NCBI GenBank assembly: GCA_963693365.1
Contig: CAVNZM010000007.1
Coordinates: 7,254,001 to 7,318,000, forward strand
Source of the DNA: Amoebidium appalachense
Taxonomy: Eukaryota > Ichthyosporea
Direction: 5' to 3'
DNA: 64,000 nucleotides
The notes below the pieces were generated by a model. It had not been told where the DNA came from and ran no database searches. It saw nothing but the letters and a program-made list of their open reading frames with translations. This document shows, one piece after another, positions 1 to 31,414 of the stretch. Both the position numbers and the translations under genes were made by a program. How positions within the stretch are numbered: position 1 is the stretch's first letter; every line of letters begins with the position of its first letter.

Positions 1-1556
1 ACGATTCTGTCTCCCCTGGTCTCCTATGGGAAAAGCTTGCTGCACGGGGTGTACCACACTGCATTGGTGTTCTGTTAGAAGCACTCTTGTCTCAAACCTA
101 TGGTAGAGCTGTGGTTAATGGGCATCTTTCATATGGTTTTGCTCGTACTAGAGGTCTCTTGCAGGGTTCATTGCTTAGCCCCTTTTTGTTTAACCTATTT
201 ATAGATGATTTGGCTGTCAAGATTTACGCCGAAAACGATGACCCTATTAATAACTTTCCGCCTGCACTTCTCTATGCTGATGATCTGTCCCTCCTTGCCC
301 GTACCCCTAGACGCCTGCAAAGATTGTTCGATGTAGTGTCAGAGTGGTGCAAGGCAAACCTTATGATCCTTAACATAGACAAATGTGGTGTTCTTGTACC
401 TGATATAGCTAACAATTTACACACATTTACATTATCATCTAAACCTGTACCTATAGTTCCAGAATACAAATATCTTGGTGTTCCGGTTGATTCTGTTGGT
501 GTTATGTTTCCCCATATGGTCGAAAAGAGGGTAGAGTTGGCTCGTAAGCGGTTAGCTTTCTTCTCGGCTAATATTTTTAAAGACACACCCCTCCATCCTT
601 CTATTAGACTTACATTTATTCGCACTTTTGTCTTCCCGGCATGTGAATATGGTTTACCCCTTCTCGCCGCTTGGATCAAGAAAGAGAGAACTAGAGCGCT
701 TAAACCCTTGGCAAATTTCCTTGAAGCAGAAGTTGCCTCCTTTCTATCTAACAACTGTTGTAAACCTGGGCCTGTAACGCTCTCGATATATGGTCTGGTC
801 CCAATAGCTGCTAGAGTATCCTATCTCGCGCTGAAATTCAATAAGCACATAAGCCGCTTAAAGAAGTATTTGCCCTCCCACCCTCTCTTCTCTATCCGAC
901 CTGTCCCCTCCTCACCTCTCCCCTCTTTCCTCCCCTCTCTCTCCCCTTCTCCCCTGGGCACAAATACAAATAAACCCCGCAATAGTGTGTGTGTGACTTT
1001 GGACTGCCACTTACTTATTAAACATGTACACAATCACAAGATAATCACGCAATATAACAAATGGAAAAAGATACCACACGACACTAGACCCGATGAAAGC
1101 ATACACCTTGAAAAACTAAGCCTTATGTCTCGTTTTATATATACTGACCGCCTCAACCATATTGCCAAATATGGCACTCGCAAGTGTATAACACCTAAAT
1201 ACATATTACCTTCCTGTAGAACTGGTCTTTCTCTAGCTGATGGTATTATTGATCAATTACCACGCTTTTACTGTACACGTGCTATACAGTGGAGATCTAA
1301 TAAGTATAAGGTGGCATCATTTGCATGCCCAAACAACACACACACACACCAGTTTAACCGGTCATGTATCGCCAAATGTAGTTTGATAGACCACATAATA
1401 CCGCAACACACACACGTCACATTCACAACAGACACCCAGAAAGATAGCCTACCTGTAAATTACAACATCCTTGATTTTATACTAAACACGCGTAACTACG
1501 ACCTGTTTATTAGATGTATTGATTGGCTTGAGAAACACATCACTACAAAATTATAG
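1..1556 (+). CDS. LINE (non-LTR) reverse transcriptase, 3' part, cut by window edge
   Basis: The frame is open from base 3, with no start in the window, to a TAG at 1554-1556, so the gene begins upstream. The translation shows the order typical of non-LTR reverse transcriptases: a DSV...LLWEKL block at the edge, RGLLQGSLLSPFLFNLFIDDL (motif B region) near 150-215, then LLYADDLSLLA with the catalytic YADD at 273-284, and NIDKCGVLV near 375-405. The later part, to about residue 489, is a less conserved C-terminal region with cysteines and histidines. This would be the polymerase that copies element RNA at a nicked target. I cannot say whether the copy is active because its 5' half is missing. 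No frameshift is seen in the visible 1.55 kb. Confidence 0.85.
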   Translation, partial: DSVSPGLLWEKLAARGVPHCIGVLLEALLSQTYGRAVVNGHLSYGFARTRGLLQGSLLSPFLFNLFIDDLAVKIYAENDDPINNFPPALLYADDLSLLARTPRRLQRLFDVVSEWCKANLMILNIDKCGVLVPDIANNLHTFTLSSKPVPIVPEYKYLGVPVDSVGVMFPHMVEKRVELARKRLAFFSANIFKDTPLHPSIRLTFIRTFVFPACEYGLPLLAAWIKKERTRALKPLANFLEAEVASFLSNNCCKPGPVTLSIYGLVPIAARVSYLALKFNKHISRLKKYLPSHPLFSIRPVPSSPLPSFLPSLSPSPLGTNTNKPRNSVCVTLDCHLLIKHVHNHKIITQYNKWKKIPHDTRPDESIHLEKLSLMSRFIYTDRLNHIAKYGTRKCITPKYILPSCRTGLSLADGIIDQLPRFYCTRAIQWRSNKYKVASFACPNNTHTHQFNRSCIAKCSLIDHIIPQHTHVTFTTDTQKDSLPVNYNILDFILNTRNYDLFIRCIDWLEKHITTKL

Positions 1557-1560
1557 CGCA

Positions 1561-1627
<67 letters not shown>

Positions 1628-1659
1628 CCAGCTGATACCGAGTGTCCCGAGGGGAGCCC

Positions 1660-1715
<56 letters not shown>
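1557..1715 (+). repeat. LINE 3' end: (CA)n followed by a 52-nt A tract
   Basis: Directly after the RT stop come (CA)n (about 1561-1625), a short unique stretch, and 52 uninterrupted A at 1664-1715. An A tract at this place is what target-primed reverse transcription leaves, so I read it as the element's 3' tail. The tract is flanked by similar GGGGAGCCCC and GGGGAACCCC strings, which may be part of the insertion site. Confidence 0.6.
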
Positions 1716-1718
<3 letters not shown>

Positions 1719-2797
1719 GAACCCCAACTAATTGATTTCTCCTTGTAGTCTTTATGGTGTCTCGTAGAGAAAGTAAACCCTGATATATAGTCACCACCCG
1801 ACATCTATGTACGTGATCATGATATACCGCTGAGGGGATATTCCGAGCAAAACCCCCCCCCCATACCTGAGACTGGTTCTCTTTGCCTCGAGTAAACAGC
1901 GTAAACCCCGGAAGATATGGGAACGGAAACCTCTTCGTTGTTGCTGACGTTGGCATGCGATATTGAAGGAGAGTCCGTCAGAGCTAGCCGTTAACATTTG
2001 CTAGTGTAGCGAATGCCTCAGTTAACCTGTGGTGTTTGTGGAACCAACTAAGTAGCTCTTGTTGGCTGTGTGCGTGTTGGGTAAACGTCCTCCTTCCGGC
2101 AGCCGTTCTCCAGGCTTCTCTACTTCCTACAGGCTCCACATATAAGCGACGTTTTTGGGATGAACGTGCCCGGGGTAAAGAGAGATGTGGCATCTGTGGT
2201 TGCCACTCTTAGGCCAGAGAAGGTTTCACCCCCGTTTGGCCTATGTGAAGGATCAGACCACCCATAAGCTTGTTTGAGTTTTTCAAAGCACTCATACAGT
2301 AGTGAGCACGACAGATACCCCGTGGCCCAGACGCTCCGACCGATACAGAGCTATCTCCTTGTAACACGGCTGTGTAACAGGTCTTTCTTGAAAGCTAGTT
2401 GGACAACCTCTACGGTGCCTTCTACGCTGTGTGTATGGAAACCGGACCCACTCAGAGAGCACAAGACCTCGCTAGCGTCGCCGGAGCCAAGGCTGAGCCT
2501 GGGGACTGATTGGTTACTGAGCGAAACAGCTCACGCTCATGATGCATAACATGGGAAACCTAAGAATACGTCATCTCTCTGGGAGCTTTACTCTCTTAGA
2601 AGCCTTTGTTTCTTTTTGGCGTGCCAGCACGTCTCGAACGCCCTTTTTGCTCCAAATTCACCCCTCAAAGGATGGTGCACTTTCGACCTAACATAAGCGA
2701 AGTCGCTTCAAACGTGATAGTGACAGGAGCCCGCCGTCACCGCTGGCACGTACTGACAGTGCCTGGGCTGCTTTGAACTTCACGTTCGCCTCTCTAG
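1716..2797. other. Spacer, no supported gene
   Basis: Mixed-composition sequence with only short open frames (under 100 codons, without family similarity). One minus-strand frame (1984-2193) has ordinary amino-acid composition but no splice context or recognisable domain. I see no promoter, RNA gene or repeat here. Confidence 0.5.
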
Positions 2798-3020
2798 TTT
2801 TCCTTACACTCTCGCGACCGCGTGCATGCTTTCTCTCGCGGCGGCTCTACGGTCCCGAGAGTCCAGTGTTCGCTGTGTGTGTAAGGAAAAATACGAGTCA
2901 CCTCAGTTCTATTTTTCCTTACACTCTCGCGACCGCGTGCATGCTTTCTCTCGCGGCGGCTCTACGGTCCCGAGAGTCCAGTGTTCGCTGTGTGTAAGGA
3001 AAAATACGAGTCACCTCAGT
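2798..3020 (+). repeat. Two tandem copies of a 115-bp unit containing a hairpin
   Basis: Copies start at 2798 and 2913 and differ mainly by a 2-bp slip in a TG run. Each begins with TTTTCCTTACAC and carries GTGTAAGGAAAA about 80 bp later, an inverted pair. Inside is a second inverted pair, ACTCTCGCGACCG against CGGTCCCGAGAGT. The unit can therefore fold as a nested stem. Confidence 0.85.
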
Positions 3021-3615
3021 AGGTGACAGCCGTCACCGCTACTGCAGATGATTCGGGTGAAAAATGTCGCCACGTCTGACCAAAACTAGCAACTCGCACA
3101 TAGTAAAAGCTTCTTGCAACGATGCACCAAGGCACTTAAACCGCTTATTTTTCATTAAAAAAGGCGGTCCCGCAAAGAAATTGGGTTTTTAACGTCCTCT
3201 TGGAAAAAAAAACCGAAGGAAAACGAGCGCCGGCGGCGCAAACGGCTGGCTAAGCCGGCCCTTGGGGTATCTTTTCAGCGGCCAAACTTATCGGGGTAAT
3301 CGAAGTAGCCATAAATGGGTCGCTACCTGCCAAATAAGGCGCGTTTTGATTTGGCGAATTACCATTGGATACAGCCGTCCACTATGCTCATGGACAGTTG
3401 AGCTCGCTCCATGGCCACTCGTTTTTGATGCTTTGTTCGAAAACTGACATGATGGCAACACAATAGTGAGCAAGTGCACTGTCAGACACACGTGCACAAC
3501 AAAGACGGTGATAGATGTTGGAAATGGATGACGTTCAACTGCTTGGAGCCGAATACAGGGCACGGCTCACGGCTGCGAAGGTAATCTGGCTGTGAGGGTC
3601 ACCCTACGCTTGGTA
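3021..3615. other. Spacer, no supported gene
   Basis: Unique sequence with short frames only. I see no exon-like splice pairs or known motifs. Confidence 0.45.
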
Positions 3616-3755
3616 CTGTAGTGTATGTGTAGTATTTGTGTGTGCACGCGTGCCTGCGTGTACGTGCCTGTGTGTGTGTGTGTGCGTGTGTGCGTGTGTG
3701 CGTGTGTGCGTGTGTGCGTGGGCGTGGGCGTGTGCGTGCGTGCGTGCGTGCGTGC

Positions 3756-3821
<66 letters not shown>

Positions 3822-4547
3822 ATGTCTGTGTGTCTGTGTGCATCTCGTGTGTGCAAGCTTGTATAGGTGTTGTTTTGGAGAGCGTGCTTGTGCAACTGCA
3901 CTTGCACGTGTGCTGATGTTCATGTGTGCGTGTAGGTATGGAGGTATGTGTCTGTGTGTCTCGTGTGTGCGAGCGTGCATGGGTGTTGTTTTGGGGGCGT
4001 GCTTGTGCAACTTCGCATGCACGGATGCTTGTTCTGTGTTTGTTATGTAGGTGTAGGTATGTGGGTGTGGGTGTGCCTGTGCCTGTGCCTGTGCGACACT
4101 TGCAGTGCGTGGGTGTGTGCGGCTACCTGCTTTGCATACGGATATGCTGGTGTGTGAGCGTCGTACGTTTATGCTTTTGTGCATGTGTGATAGTGTGAAT
4201 GAATGTGTGTTTTTGTGCGTGTGTTTGTGTGTGCGTGCGCGTTGTGTGTGTGTGTGTGGGTGGGTGGGTGGGTGGGTGTTTGTGTGTGTACGCGCACACG
4301 CTGTGTTTGTGTCTGTGTGTGTATGTGTGTGTGTGTTTGTGTTTGTGTGTGTGTGTGCGTGTGTGTGCGTGTTTATGCGTGTGTTTGTGTGTGCGTTGTG
4401 TTTATGTGTGTATATGTGAGGGTGCATATGGGCTTGTGCGTATGTAAGCGCGCGTATAGAGCGTGTGTTTTTGTGTGTGTGAAGGTGTGTGTGTGTGTGC
4501 TTTTGCGCACACACATATATGTGCCATATTGGTGTGTGTCTGCTACG

Positions 4548-4588
<41 letters not shown>

Positions 4589-4660
4589 GACTTGCGCGCG
4601 AGTCATTTTTTTTTGTTGTTGTTGTTGTTGTTATGTGTGTTTTTATGTGTTTTTGTGTTA
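3616..4660 (+). repeat. Long TG-rich compound microsatellite
   Basis: About 1 kb of interrupted (TG)n, (GTGC)n, (GGTG)n and a short (GTT)n at 4615-4632. Open frames here translate to alternating Cys-Val or, on the other strand, His-Thr, and are not genes. Confidence 0.9.
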
Positions 4661-5170
4661 TGTGTGCCTGCTATTTCAAGTTGCTGATATACACATCATG
4701 GCTCATCGGTTGTTGAGGTTATAAATAAATAAAGTGAATATGTTGCATTGAGTACACAGTGACTCTAGTGAATCCCGACCACAAAGCCATGGCTCTTTTT
4801 ATGCATACCCCTCATCTCCCCCTCCCTCCCCCCCCACCCCTCCCACCCCCCTGCCCGCCCCTCCCTCCTCTCTCCACATACATAGGCCTCCGCAGCCAAC
4901 CCCCCCCCCCCAAATAAAAAACACAAACACATACACATACACTTGCACACACAAACACACACACACACACACACAGTCGTGAGAACAAGCAGGTATTATT
5001 ACACGGTCATATACTTTGCCTAGGCCACCCCATAGTGAACGTGTTTCTCTGTTGGCGCTTTAGGGACAAGAGCACAAGCACGCAGACGACAAGCACGTGT
5101 ACACGTACATACACAAGGGGAACCAGGGTACGGGAGAGAGTGAAAAAATACTGTTGGCTGTGCATGTCAT

Positions 5171-5239
<69 letters not shown>

Positions 5240-5683
5240 CGTGTGCACGTGCGTTCATGCGTGTATGTGCCTAAAAGCTCGTAAGTTGTTTCAACCACGG
5301 GCACCTTATCTTACTTGTACCCGATAACCAACACCTGGTTTTGGCCTTCCCCCCCTCCCCCCCTCCCCCCCCCCCCCCCCACACACACACACACACACAC
5401 TCCTCTGCTTACTTTTCCACATCCTTCTTTCTCTCTCTCTCTCTCCCCCATCCCCCCCCCCCCCCCTCCCCCCCCCCTTACACAACCCGCATCCCTTCTC
5501 CCTTTCCTCCCCTTGCGTTACTTCTTTCCCCCCCTCCCACCCTCCCCCCTGGTCCTCTCCCTCCCTTTTCCCGTCCCCCTCTCCTCCCCTCCCTCTCCCC
5601 TCCCCTTCCTCCCCCGCCTCCCCTCCCCCTTCTCCCGGTCTTCCTTCCACCGTCTCATCTGCTCCATTTCAATATTTGGATGA
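4661..5683. repeat. Spacer with (CA)n, (TG)n and C-rich tracts
   Basis: Contains AATAAATAAA at about 4724-4733, C-rich sequence 4810-4915, (TG)n 5173-5230, and C runs with interspersed T at 5345-5640. No gene is supported. Confidence 0.7.
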
Positions 5684-5838
5684 TGCCCGACCAATAGAAA
5701 CACACGGAGGCCAGCATTCCGGATGCTTTGGTATTTGGGCTGGCCCAGTGCCTGCATGACGGCAGAGGCCACATTCTGTGCCAGCACCAGGGAAGGAGCA
5801 CTCGCGCTATTTTTAGCGTCATTTCCCAGGTGGGCGCT
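5684..5838 (-). CDS. Possible isolated exon, unknown protein
   Basis: On the minus strand this 150-bp patch reads as a balanced, alpha-helical peptide (SLVLAQNVASAVMQALGQ..., then RNAGLRVFLLVGHHPN) with coding-like third positions. It stands out from the surrounding low-complexity DNA. Its upstream edge is a stop, and downstream it runs into purine-rich sequence. I found no neighbouring exon to join it to and do not recognise a family. It may be a gene relic or chance. Confidence 0.25.
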
Positions 5839-6538
5839 TCTTTATAACTCTCGTTAAAGAAAGATCTGAAGGGTGTGGGAAATGTAGGTGTGAGCAGACG
5901 GTAGGTTTTTTTTGGTTGCTTTTAAGCTCCGTTTTCCAGGTTATGTGCCTCTGGGAAAAGAGCCGGGAAATTCTTGAAGGTTTGGGGTGTGATTGAATAA
6001 GTCAAAGGAGATAGCATGTGTGAGTGTGTTTTTTTGTTTTTTTTTGAAGGGGAGGGAGGGGAGGGGAATGGGATGGTAGAGCTTGATGGTGAGCTCTAGT
6101 ACGTGTGGCCCAGAGGATTGAAAGGAGAAAAGACGCATAGAGGCGTGTTGGTGTGTGTGTGCAGTGAAAATCTGGAAAAAACTGTTGCTTTCGTACGGCA
6201 TTACAAACCACGAGTGTACAAGTTGTGTTCGTGCGAAGGTGAAGACTGGAACGGGTTGGGGTTGGTCGGGCTCAAAAAAAAAAATCATGCACAGTGTTCC
6301 TTCTTCCTCCTTTTTTGTTATTAACTTTTATTTCTTTTACCTGTTTTGTCACTCGTTTATCTATACGGCCTGGAAGAGGTCTAGCTTCACCTTCTTATTC
6401 TTCATCCGGTCATCTTACCTACCTCTCCATTCTCATTTGTGGATGAATAGAGGGCATGAGTGTGCCGTAGTAGATGTTTTATTTGAATTTAACTTTTATC
6501 TTCATTATTTTCAAGATTTATTTATTTATTTATTTACT

Positions 6539-6577
<39 letters not shown>

Positions 6578-6965
6578 GGGTGGGGAGAGGAAGGGGGATT
6601 GGTGGATTGAGAAACCTTGTTCTGACTCTGGTGGTCAACAGGCATGTGTGGCCCTCTTTGGATTGGAATATGTCCAGTACACGTGCACCCCACAGGTGTC
6701 ATTCTCCCCCCCCCCTCCCTCTCCCTCGCTCCTCGCCCCCTCCCCCCTCCCCCCCCCCCCCCCCCCCAGCCTCACCCCTATCCTCCTCCGCGGGATCGAG
6801 GATGACTTAGGGCTTTCCAGAGGATGGGCTTCACTTATGATGTATACTCTTTCTGTATGCTTTTTTTTGCAGATTCTGTTTTTGGAAACACACACAAACA
6901 CATGCACGCACACAAGCACACACACGCACAAGCACGTGCACACACGCGCACCGCACGCGCGCGCG

Positions 6966-7037
<72 letters not shown>

Positions 7038-7047
7038 AACACAAACA

Positions 7048-7099
<52 letters not shown>

Positions 7100-7159
7100 T
7101 GCACACTGTACAGCATGTTACTGGCTCTGCAGAACCACCGTGCATACAGACGTGCATGT

Positions 7160-7207
<48 letters not shown>

Positions 7208-7413
7208 GACATACAAACCCTCCAATGACACATTCAACCCCTAGCTCCTTAACCCTCCCCTCTGTTCCCCTTACTTCATTCCTTCCTCCTCTCTTCTCCT
7301 TTCTTCTCAATCCAACCCATTCCTGATTTTCTTTCTTTTCTCTTTTTCTCTTTTTTCTCCGCACTCCATTCTCTTTTTTTCTAATGGCATTACCACCTTT
7401 CCTCCAATCACAG
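5839..7413. repeat. Spacer with 36-nt G run and (CA)n arrays
   Basis: Holds a G run at 6541-6576, a C run near 6747-6767, (CA)n at about 6973-7094 and 7156-7206, and a short fragment of the poly-C-tailed dispersed repeat near 6789-6870. Upstream exons of the ATPase gene may lie here but I could not identify any. Confidence 0.6.
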
Positions 7414-19279
<11,866 letters not shown>

Positions 19280-19411
19280 ATGAATGGGGTTTATTGGGTG
19301 ATGATGTTTATGTTCATGAAGGACGTTTAGGGATTTTGTGGATGTTTCGGTGTGGAGGGAGAGGGGGGGGGGGGGGTCTTTTCCTGTAGTTAATATTTTG
19401 TGTGTGAGTGT

Positions 19412-19471
<60 letters not shown>

Positions 19472-19487
19472 CAGAGAGAGAGAGAGT

Positions 19488-19518
<31 letters not shown>

Positions 19519-19699
19519 GGGGGGGGTCATGTATGGTGGGAAAAACAACTTTGAAGAGTTTTGTTCGAGGGGGTTCATGCTTGGCAAACACAACTCCTGT
19601 GAGTTGGTGCTGCAAAAAGACACGAACCCTGGTGGGAGCTGGTGAAATTTTAATTCCGGGGGGTTAAATCTTAGGAACTGGTTTTGTGAATATATCATC

Positions 19700-19705
19700 A
19701 ATAAA
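19700..19705 (+). terminator. AATAAA polyadenylation signal
   Basis: The hexamer lies about 420 bp after the TAA of the ATPase-like gene. It is the first AATAAA on this strand after the stop that I saw. Use is inferred. Confidence 0.4.
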
Positions 19706-19888
19706 TTTTCTTGTTGCAATGATACACTCGAGTTCTATCCATGTACATACGGATTTGTTTGTTTTGTATCACTTCTTGAGATTTTTGCTGTTAGTTCTCT
19801 TTTAACGGGCCACTGATGGGGAATGAATGACAGGCTCTCAAGGTTAATAATAATAAACCGAACATGAAAGCTTAGCCCCGCACACATA

Positions 19889-19922
<34 letters not shown>

Positions 19923-20749
19923 GGGGGAACCAACCCCCCATCCCCTCCCGCCCTCCCCCCATTTCCCCAAGAGCCTCTTTTTATAAAAAAGTAATATCCC
20001 TGTCCCTCCCCCCTCCCCCCCCCCCCCCCCCCCCCAAAGTACCCCTCCCTCCCCCCCCCCCCCCCTTCCCCCCCCAACTCGCACACCTTGATGTTCGCCC
20101 ACTAGTACTACTTAGTATACTACCCTTTTTGGCCTGGACTCACGGGCACAGTACGCATGTACGTGACCTGGGTCCCGTGTGCCTGTGTGTGTGTGCGTGT
20201 TCGTGTGCATATGATGAGCAGTTCGAAGATCTGCGCCCGCGCGCGTGTCTGTGTTAACACGTGTGTGTGTGTGTGTGTGTGTGTTGTGTGTGTGTCAAGC
20301 TACCCGCAGGAAGCAGCCACGCACAACACCTAGAGCCAAAAACCCCCCCCACCCACACCCACACCCTACCAGCCTGCCCCAATTGCAGATACACCCACCG
20401 CAAACAGAATGCAACCCCCACCACACATACCGACACACAGCAGCCACCACCACCCTATACGACATGGGGAACCACATACACCCCCACCACTCTTAACCCC
20501 ACAGCACCACCACACCACGTTTAACCCCCGTCAGCAGACATATGAAATTTCGGATACGGACCCCCTCCCCATAACTAAACCACAACTATCTAGAACCAAA
20601 CCCCCCTGTATCTCTTGTAAATAGTATAGCCCGATCGTTCTGCCATGTCTGTCTGACGGGCTCAGTCTAGACCGTAGGTATATAGGTCCCATGGGGCTGG
20701 TACCCACCACTAGACGGCGGTACTGAATAAGACCTTAAATAAAAAGGTT

Positions 20750-20812
<63 letters not shown>

Positions 20813-20835
20813 CCGGGCTCGGGACGACTGGAGGT

Positions 20836-20869
<34 letters not shown>

Positions 20870-21072
20870 CGCTGCATGTGTGACTGGAGACGGTAGAAAT
20901 ATGTGCCAAAGTGTATGGTGATTGGTTACTTTTATAACTAGCTTTATTTGGTACCTAAATAGATTTTTTGACAAAAGAATGTGCAAAAAAACAATGTGAT
21001 TGGCTTTTACCTCTGCGCATAGAAAAGCCGCGTTCAAGCTTGAAGTTGGTAAATAAACCCAAAAACACTTCC
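19706..21072. other. Intergenic, low-complexity and spacer sequence
   Basis: Contains (CA)n 19890-19920, C runs 20015-20070, a CA/CCA-rich patch at 20300-20520, (GT)n 20756-20808 and a G run 20838-20869. ATTGG-type CCAAT boxes (about 20921 and 21000) precede the peroxidase gene. Frames at 20245-20620 are biased by CA-rich composition and not accepted. Confidence 0.55.
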
Positions 21073-28430
<7,358 letters not shown>

Positions 28431-28472
28431 GTGTGTACGCCAACACACACCTACACCTGCCCTCCCCCCCCC

Positions 28473-28503
<31 letters not shown>

Positions 28504-28555
28504 ATAAATGCATTCACATGATCTGGTGCACATACACCCCCGCGCACGCGCGCGC

Positions 28556-28633
<78 letters not shown>

Positions 28634-28776
28634 CACGTCTCTCTGTGCGATCTCACAGACTAACACACACAACCTCACTAAAATTGATCGAATTTGGTGT
28701 GGACCGGTCACTCTGATATGTGAGGAAACGGAAAGAAACGACCCAACAGCAAACAGTCACATCCCCTCCCCCTTCC

Positions 28777-28807
<31 letters not shown>

Positions 28808-29157
28808 AAAAAAAAAAGGTAAAGCTAGAAAATAGAAATAAGATAAAAGTGACAATAACAGTAATAGCAACAATACTAATTGACTTAACGTTATGTTAAC
28901 ATATAGTAATACTGATACTATGTAGTAGTAGTATTACTAGTTGTGGTAGTAATAATAGTGATAGTAAGGAAGCAATTACAGAACACGGCCAAAAATGGAA
29001 GACATACTAAAGAACATGTCCTAGAGAACAGGTTCTGAATATATTAGATATGTATGCTAGAGAACACTTCCATATTCTAAAAGTTATGTTAGAAAACACG
29101 TCCAAAAATAAACATTATGTTATGCTAGAAAACACGTCCAAAACACATCGTAATATG

Positions 29158-29237
<80 letters not shown>

Positions 29238-29403
29238 CACGACACTGATATTATGTAACAGAATGAAAGCAGCAGATTAGAACCCCCTTGCTCTACTGTA
29301 GACCTTGCCCTACCTGAATCAAAAATAATACCAGATTTTGTCCTTAGTTGCCAATTGCCGTGGGGTCTTATGAGCAGACGCCAGAATAAGCCCCCCCCCC
29401 CCT
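28431..29403. other. Intergenic with (CA)n, A/C runs and degenerate tandem repeat
   Basis: (CA)n at 28557-28630, C and A runs 28777-28818, AT-rich sequence with (TAG)n-like patches, and three decayed units of about 30 bp containing TATGCTAGAAAACACGTCC at 29045-29150. (GT)n follows at 29159-29235. No gene is seen. Confidence 0.6.
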
Positions 29404-29407
29404 GTTG

Positions 29408-29505
29408 CAGGAAAATCACGTGTCCAGGAAATTCGTACTCCCCCTAAACCCCCCGTTCAGGAAAATCACGTAACCCGCCTATATGTTGGATACGTGATTT
29501 TCCTG
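29408..29505 (+). repeat. Inverted repeat, left copy
   Basis: Begins CAGGAAAATCACGTGTCC and ends GGATACGTGATTTTCCTG, so it is itself a foldback (17 of 18 positions pair). A third CAGGAAAATCACGT lies inside at 29458. Confidence 0.9.
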
Positions 29506-29524
29506 GACCCCCCCCCCCGTCCCC

Positions 29525-29578
<54 letters not shown>

Positions 29579-29850
29579 GGATATGTTGATAGTTGAATAA
29601 TTAGTTTGAGTTCACTTACTTAATTTTTTTTCATCAATTTTCGATCACATTGCCATAGCTATTCACGAAGGGGTGTGTGTATGAGTGAACATATGCGATA
29701 CATATGTGGTGCTGGGCACCAGGAAAGAAATCTTATTGGGTTGAGGGAGCGGCCAATAAACGTGCAATGATCCCATCGATCATCCCGTCACCAAAGCATG
29801 TTTCATGAATCGTCAACTGTGTCTGCACTGTTTTTTGTCTGTGTGTGTTT

Positions 29851-29886
<36 letters not shown>

Positions 29887-30297
29887 GGATCATGTGATTG
29901 TTATTATATGTGTGACAAAACTGTGTGTATGAGGGGGGGGGGGGGGGGGGGGGGGGGGCTGAATAGAAACCACGGTAATCACTCATACATTAAGAGTGCA
30001 GATATCCAGATGGATTAATATATATAGCAATTTCAAGAGAGCAGTGAGCCAATCGTGAATGTTCACGAATCAGTTCGTGGATAACTGGGACTGTTTAAGC
30101 TCTATGACTTTTCAACATCACTGACTTACGGAACACACATTGTGCAAGGAACCACTTTATGATCCACGTCGCCCGTCTTCAATTTGAAACACGTTCATCC
30201 AGGAACGTGGGCCAGATTAGCATTCCCATTACAGATATAGTGCATGTGTTGGACTCGTTTCGGTTTTCAAAAAGTCAGCATTTATAAAGCATGTTTT

Positions 30298-30413
<116 letters not shown>

Positions 30414-30417
30414 ACGG

Positions 30418-30898
30418 TGGAGTGTGGAGTGATACCACCGATTGTATTGGATGATGACCTGATCAAAAAGCTTGCCAGGTTCTGTGTAACCGGAAAGGAT
30501 TGATCGAGCGACGGGTCAGCAGCCAACGCGGTCTCCAGCAACCCACGTATAGTGCGGTGCAGACGCTCGATCTCACCATGCCTCTGGGGACTGAATGCTT
30601 TGAGATTCATGATAGTGATGCACCGCTGCGTATACCATGCCCTGAACTCGTTCGATACAAAGCTGCCGCCGTTGTCGAGCCACAGTTCAATGATATCGGT
30701 GTCCATCAAAATTCGCTCCAGTAATCGGATAACTTCCTCTGTGGTTTCCGCTTTCACCGGTATCCCCCACCCATACTTGCTGTGATGGTCAATGCCCAAA
30801 AGCATGCGCCGTATACGCGTTGTAGGGTCTTCTGGACACCCACTGAAATCCAGGAGAACCTGCCAGGGTCCGAATTTAATGTCAGCGTGCCATTTCCA
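30418..30898 (-). pseudogene. Integrase-like catalytic core (DDE)
   Basis: Open minus-strand frame starting right after a TGA at 30899-30901. It shows WHADIKFGPWQVLLDFSG (first Asp), IDHHSKYGWGIPV, IIELWLDNGGSFVSNEF (second Asp) and FSPQRHGEIERLHRTI (Glu), the order of Ty3/retroviral-type integrase cores. ITPHSTV near the end resembles the start of the GPY/F module, but the frame then runs into (TG)n at 30410. It would catalyse DNA strand transfer. The catalytic residues are present but the N-terminal part of the gene is frame-broken, so I call it decayed. A spliced host-domesticated gene is a weaker alternative. Confidence 0.75.
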
Positions 30899-30968
30899 TC
30901 AAACTTTTAATAGGCGAAAGGTCTATCGTAATGGGCAAACGGTCTCCAAACATCCACCTTTCCTTTTT

Positions 30969-31013
<45 letters not shown>

Positions 31014-31044
31014 TTCCCCTCCCTCCCACCCCAGCTTTCACCTT

Positions 31045-31341
31045 CCCACACATCCAACTTACGATTAGTCCTGGCCTGTCGGCAGTAACAACCGTCCGTG
31101 GTTGGGGCTGCGCAGGGATGGTTTTCCGTATCAGGCATGCAGCACAGTTCCGGATTATTTTATCCATCAGTGCACGAACATTCCCCATAACAAGTTGAGT
31201 ACGGTGCATTGAAGGCAGCCATCGCAGAATCCCGGCCTAAGTGCCCCAGGCCGTCTGAGTCAGACGTGTGGGCGGCAAAGAGCTTTGAAGCGACTCATTG
31301 GCCCTCAGAACTCGTGTGGATAGCGCTGTTTCGCCAGTACC
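31045..31341 (-). pseudogene. Integrase N-terminal zinc-binding region, frame-broken
   Basis: Minus-strand pieces in three frames read in the right order for an integrase N-terminus: TALSTRVLRANES, then LFAAHTSDSDGLGHLGRDS (two His), then VRALMDKIIRNCAACLIRKT (Cys-x2-Cys). Two single-base frame changes within about 130 bp separate them. A 40-nt C run on the plus strand (30970-31010) divides this part from the catalytic core. Confidence 0.6.
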
Positions 31342-31414
31342 CTCCCTGAAAAACATACATTATAAATTGGTTAAAAGATATTCTACTTAACAACAACCCC
31401 TCCCCCCCCCCCCC

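Noticed and set aside
3567-4724. Several long open frames of His-Thr or Cys-Val repeats
   Set aside because: They are translations of (CA)n/(TG)n, open on both strands at once, with no unique domain.
20245-20624. Overlapping plus-strand frames in CA/CCA-rich sequence
   Set aside because: Three frames are open at once because of base bias; no motif.
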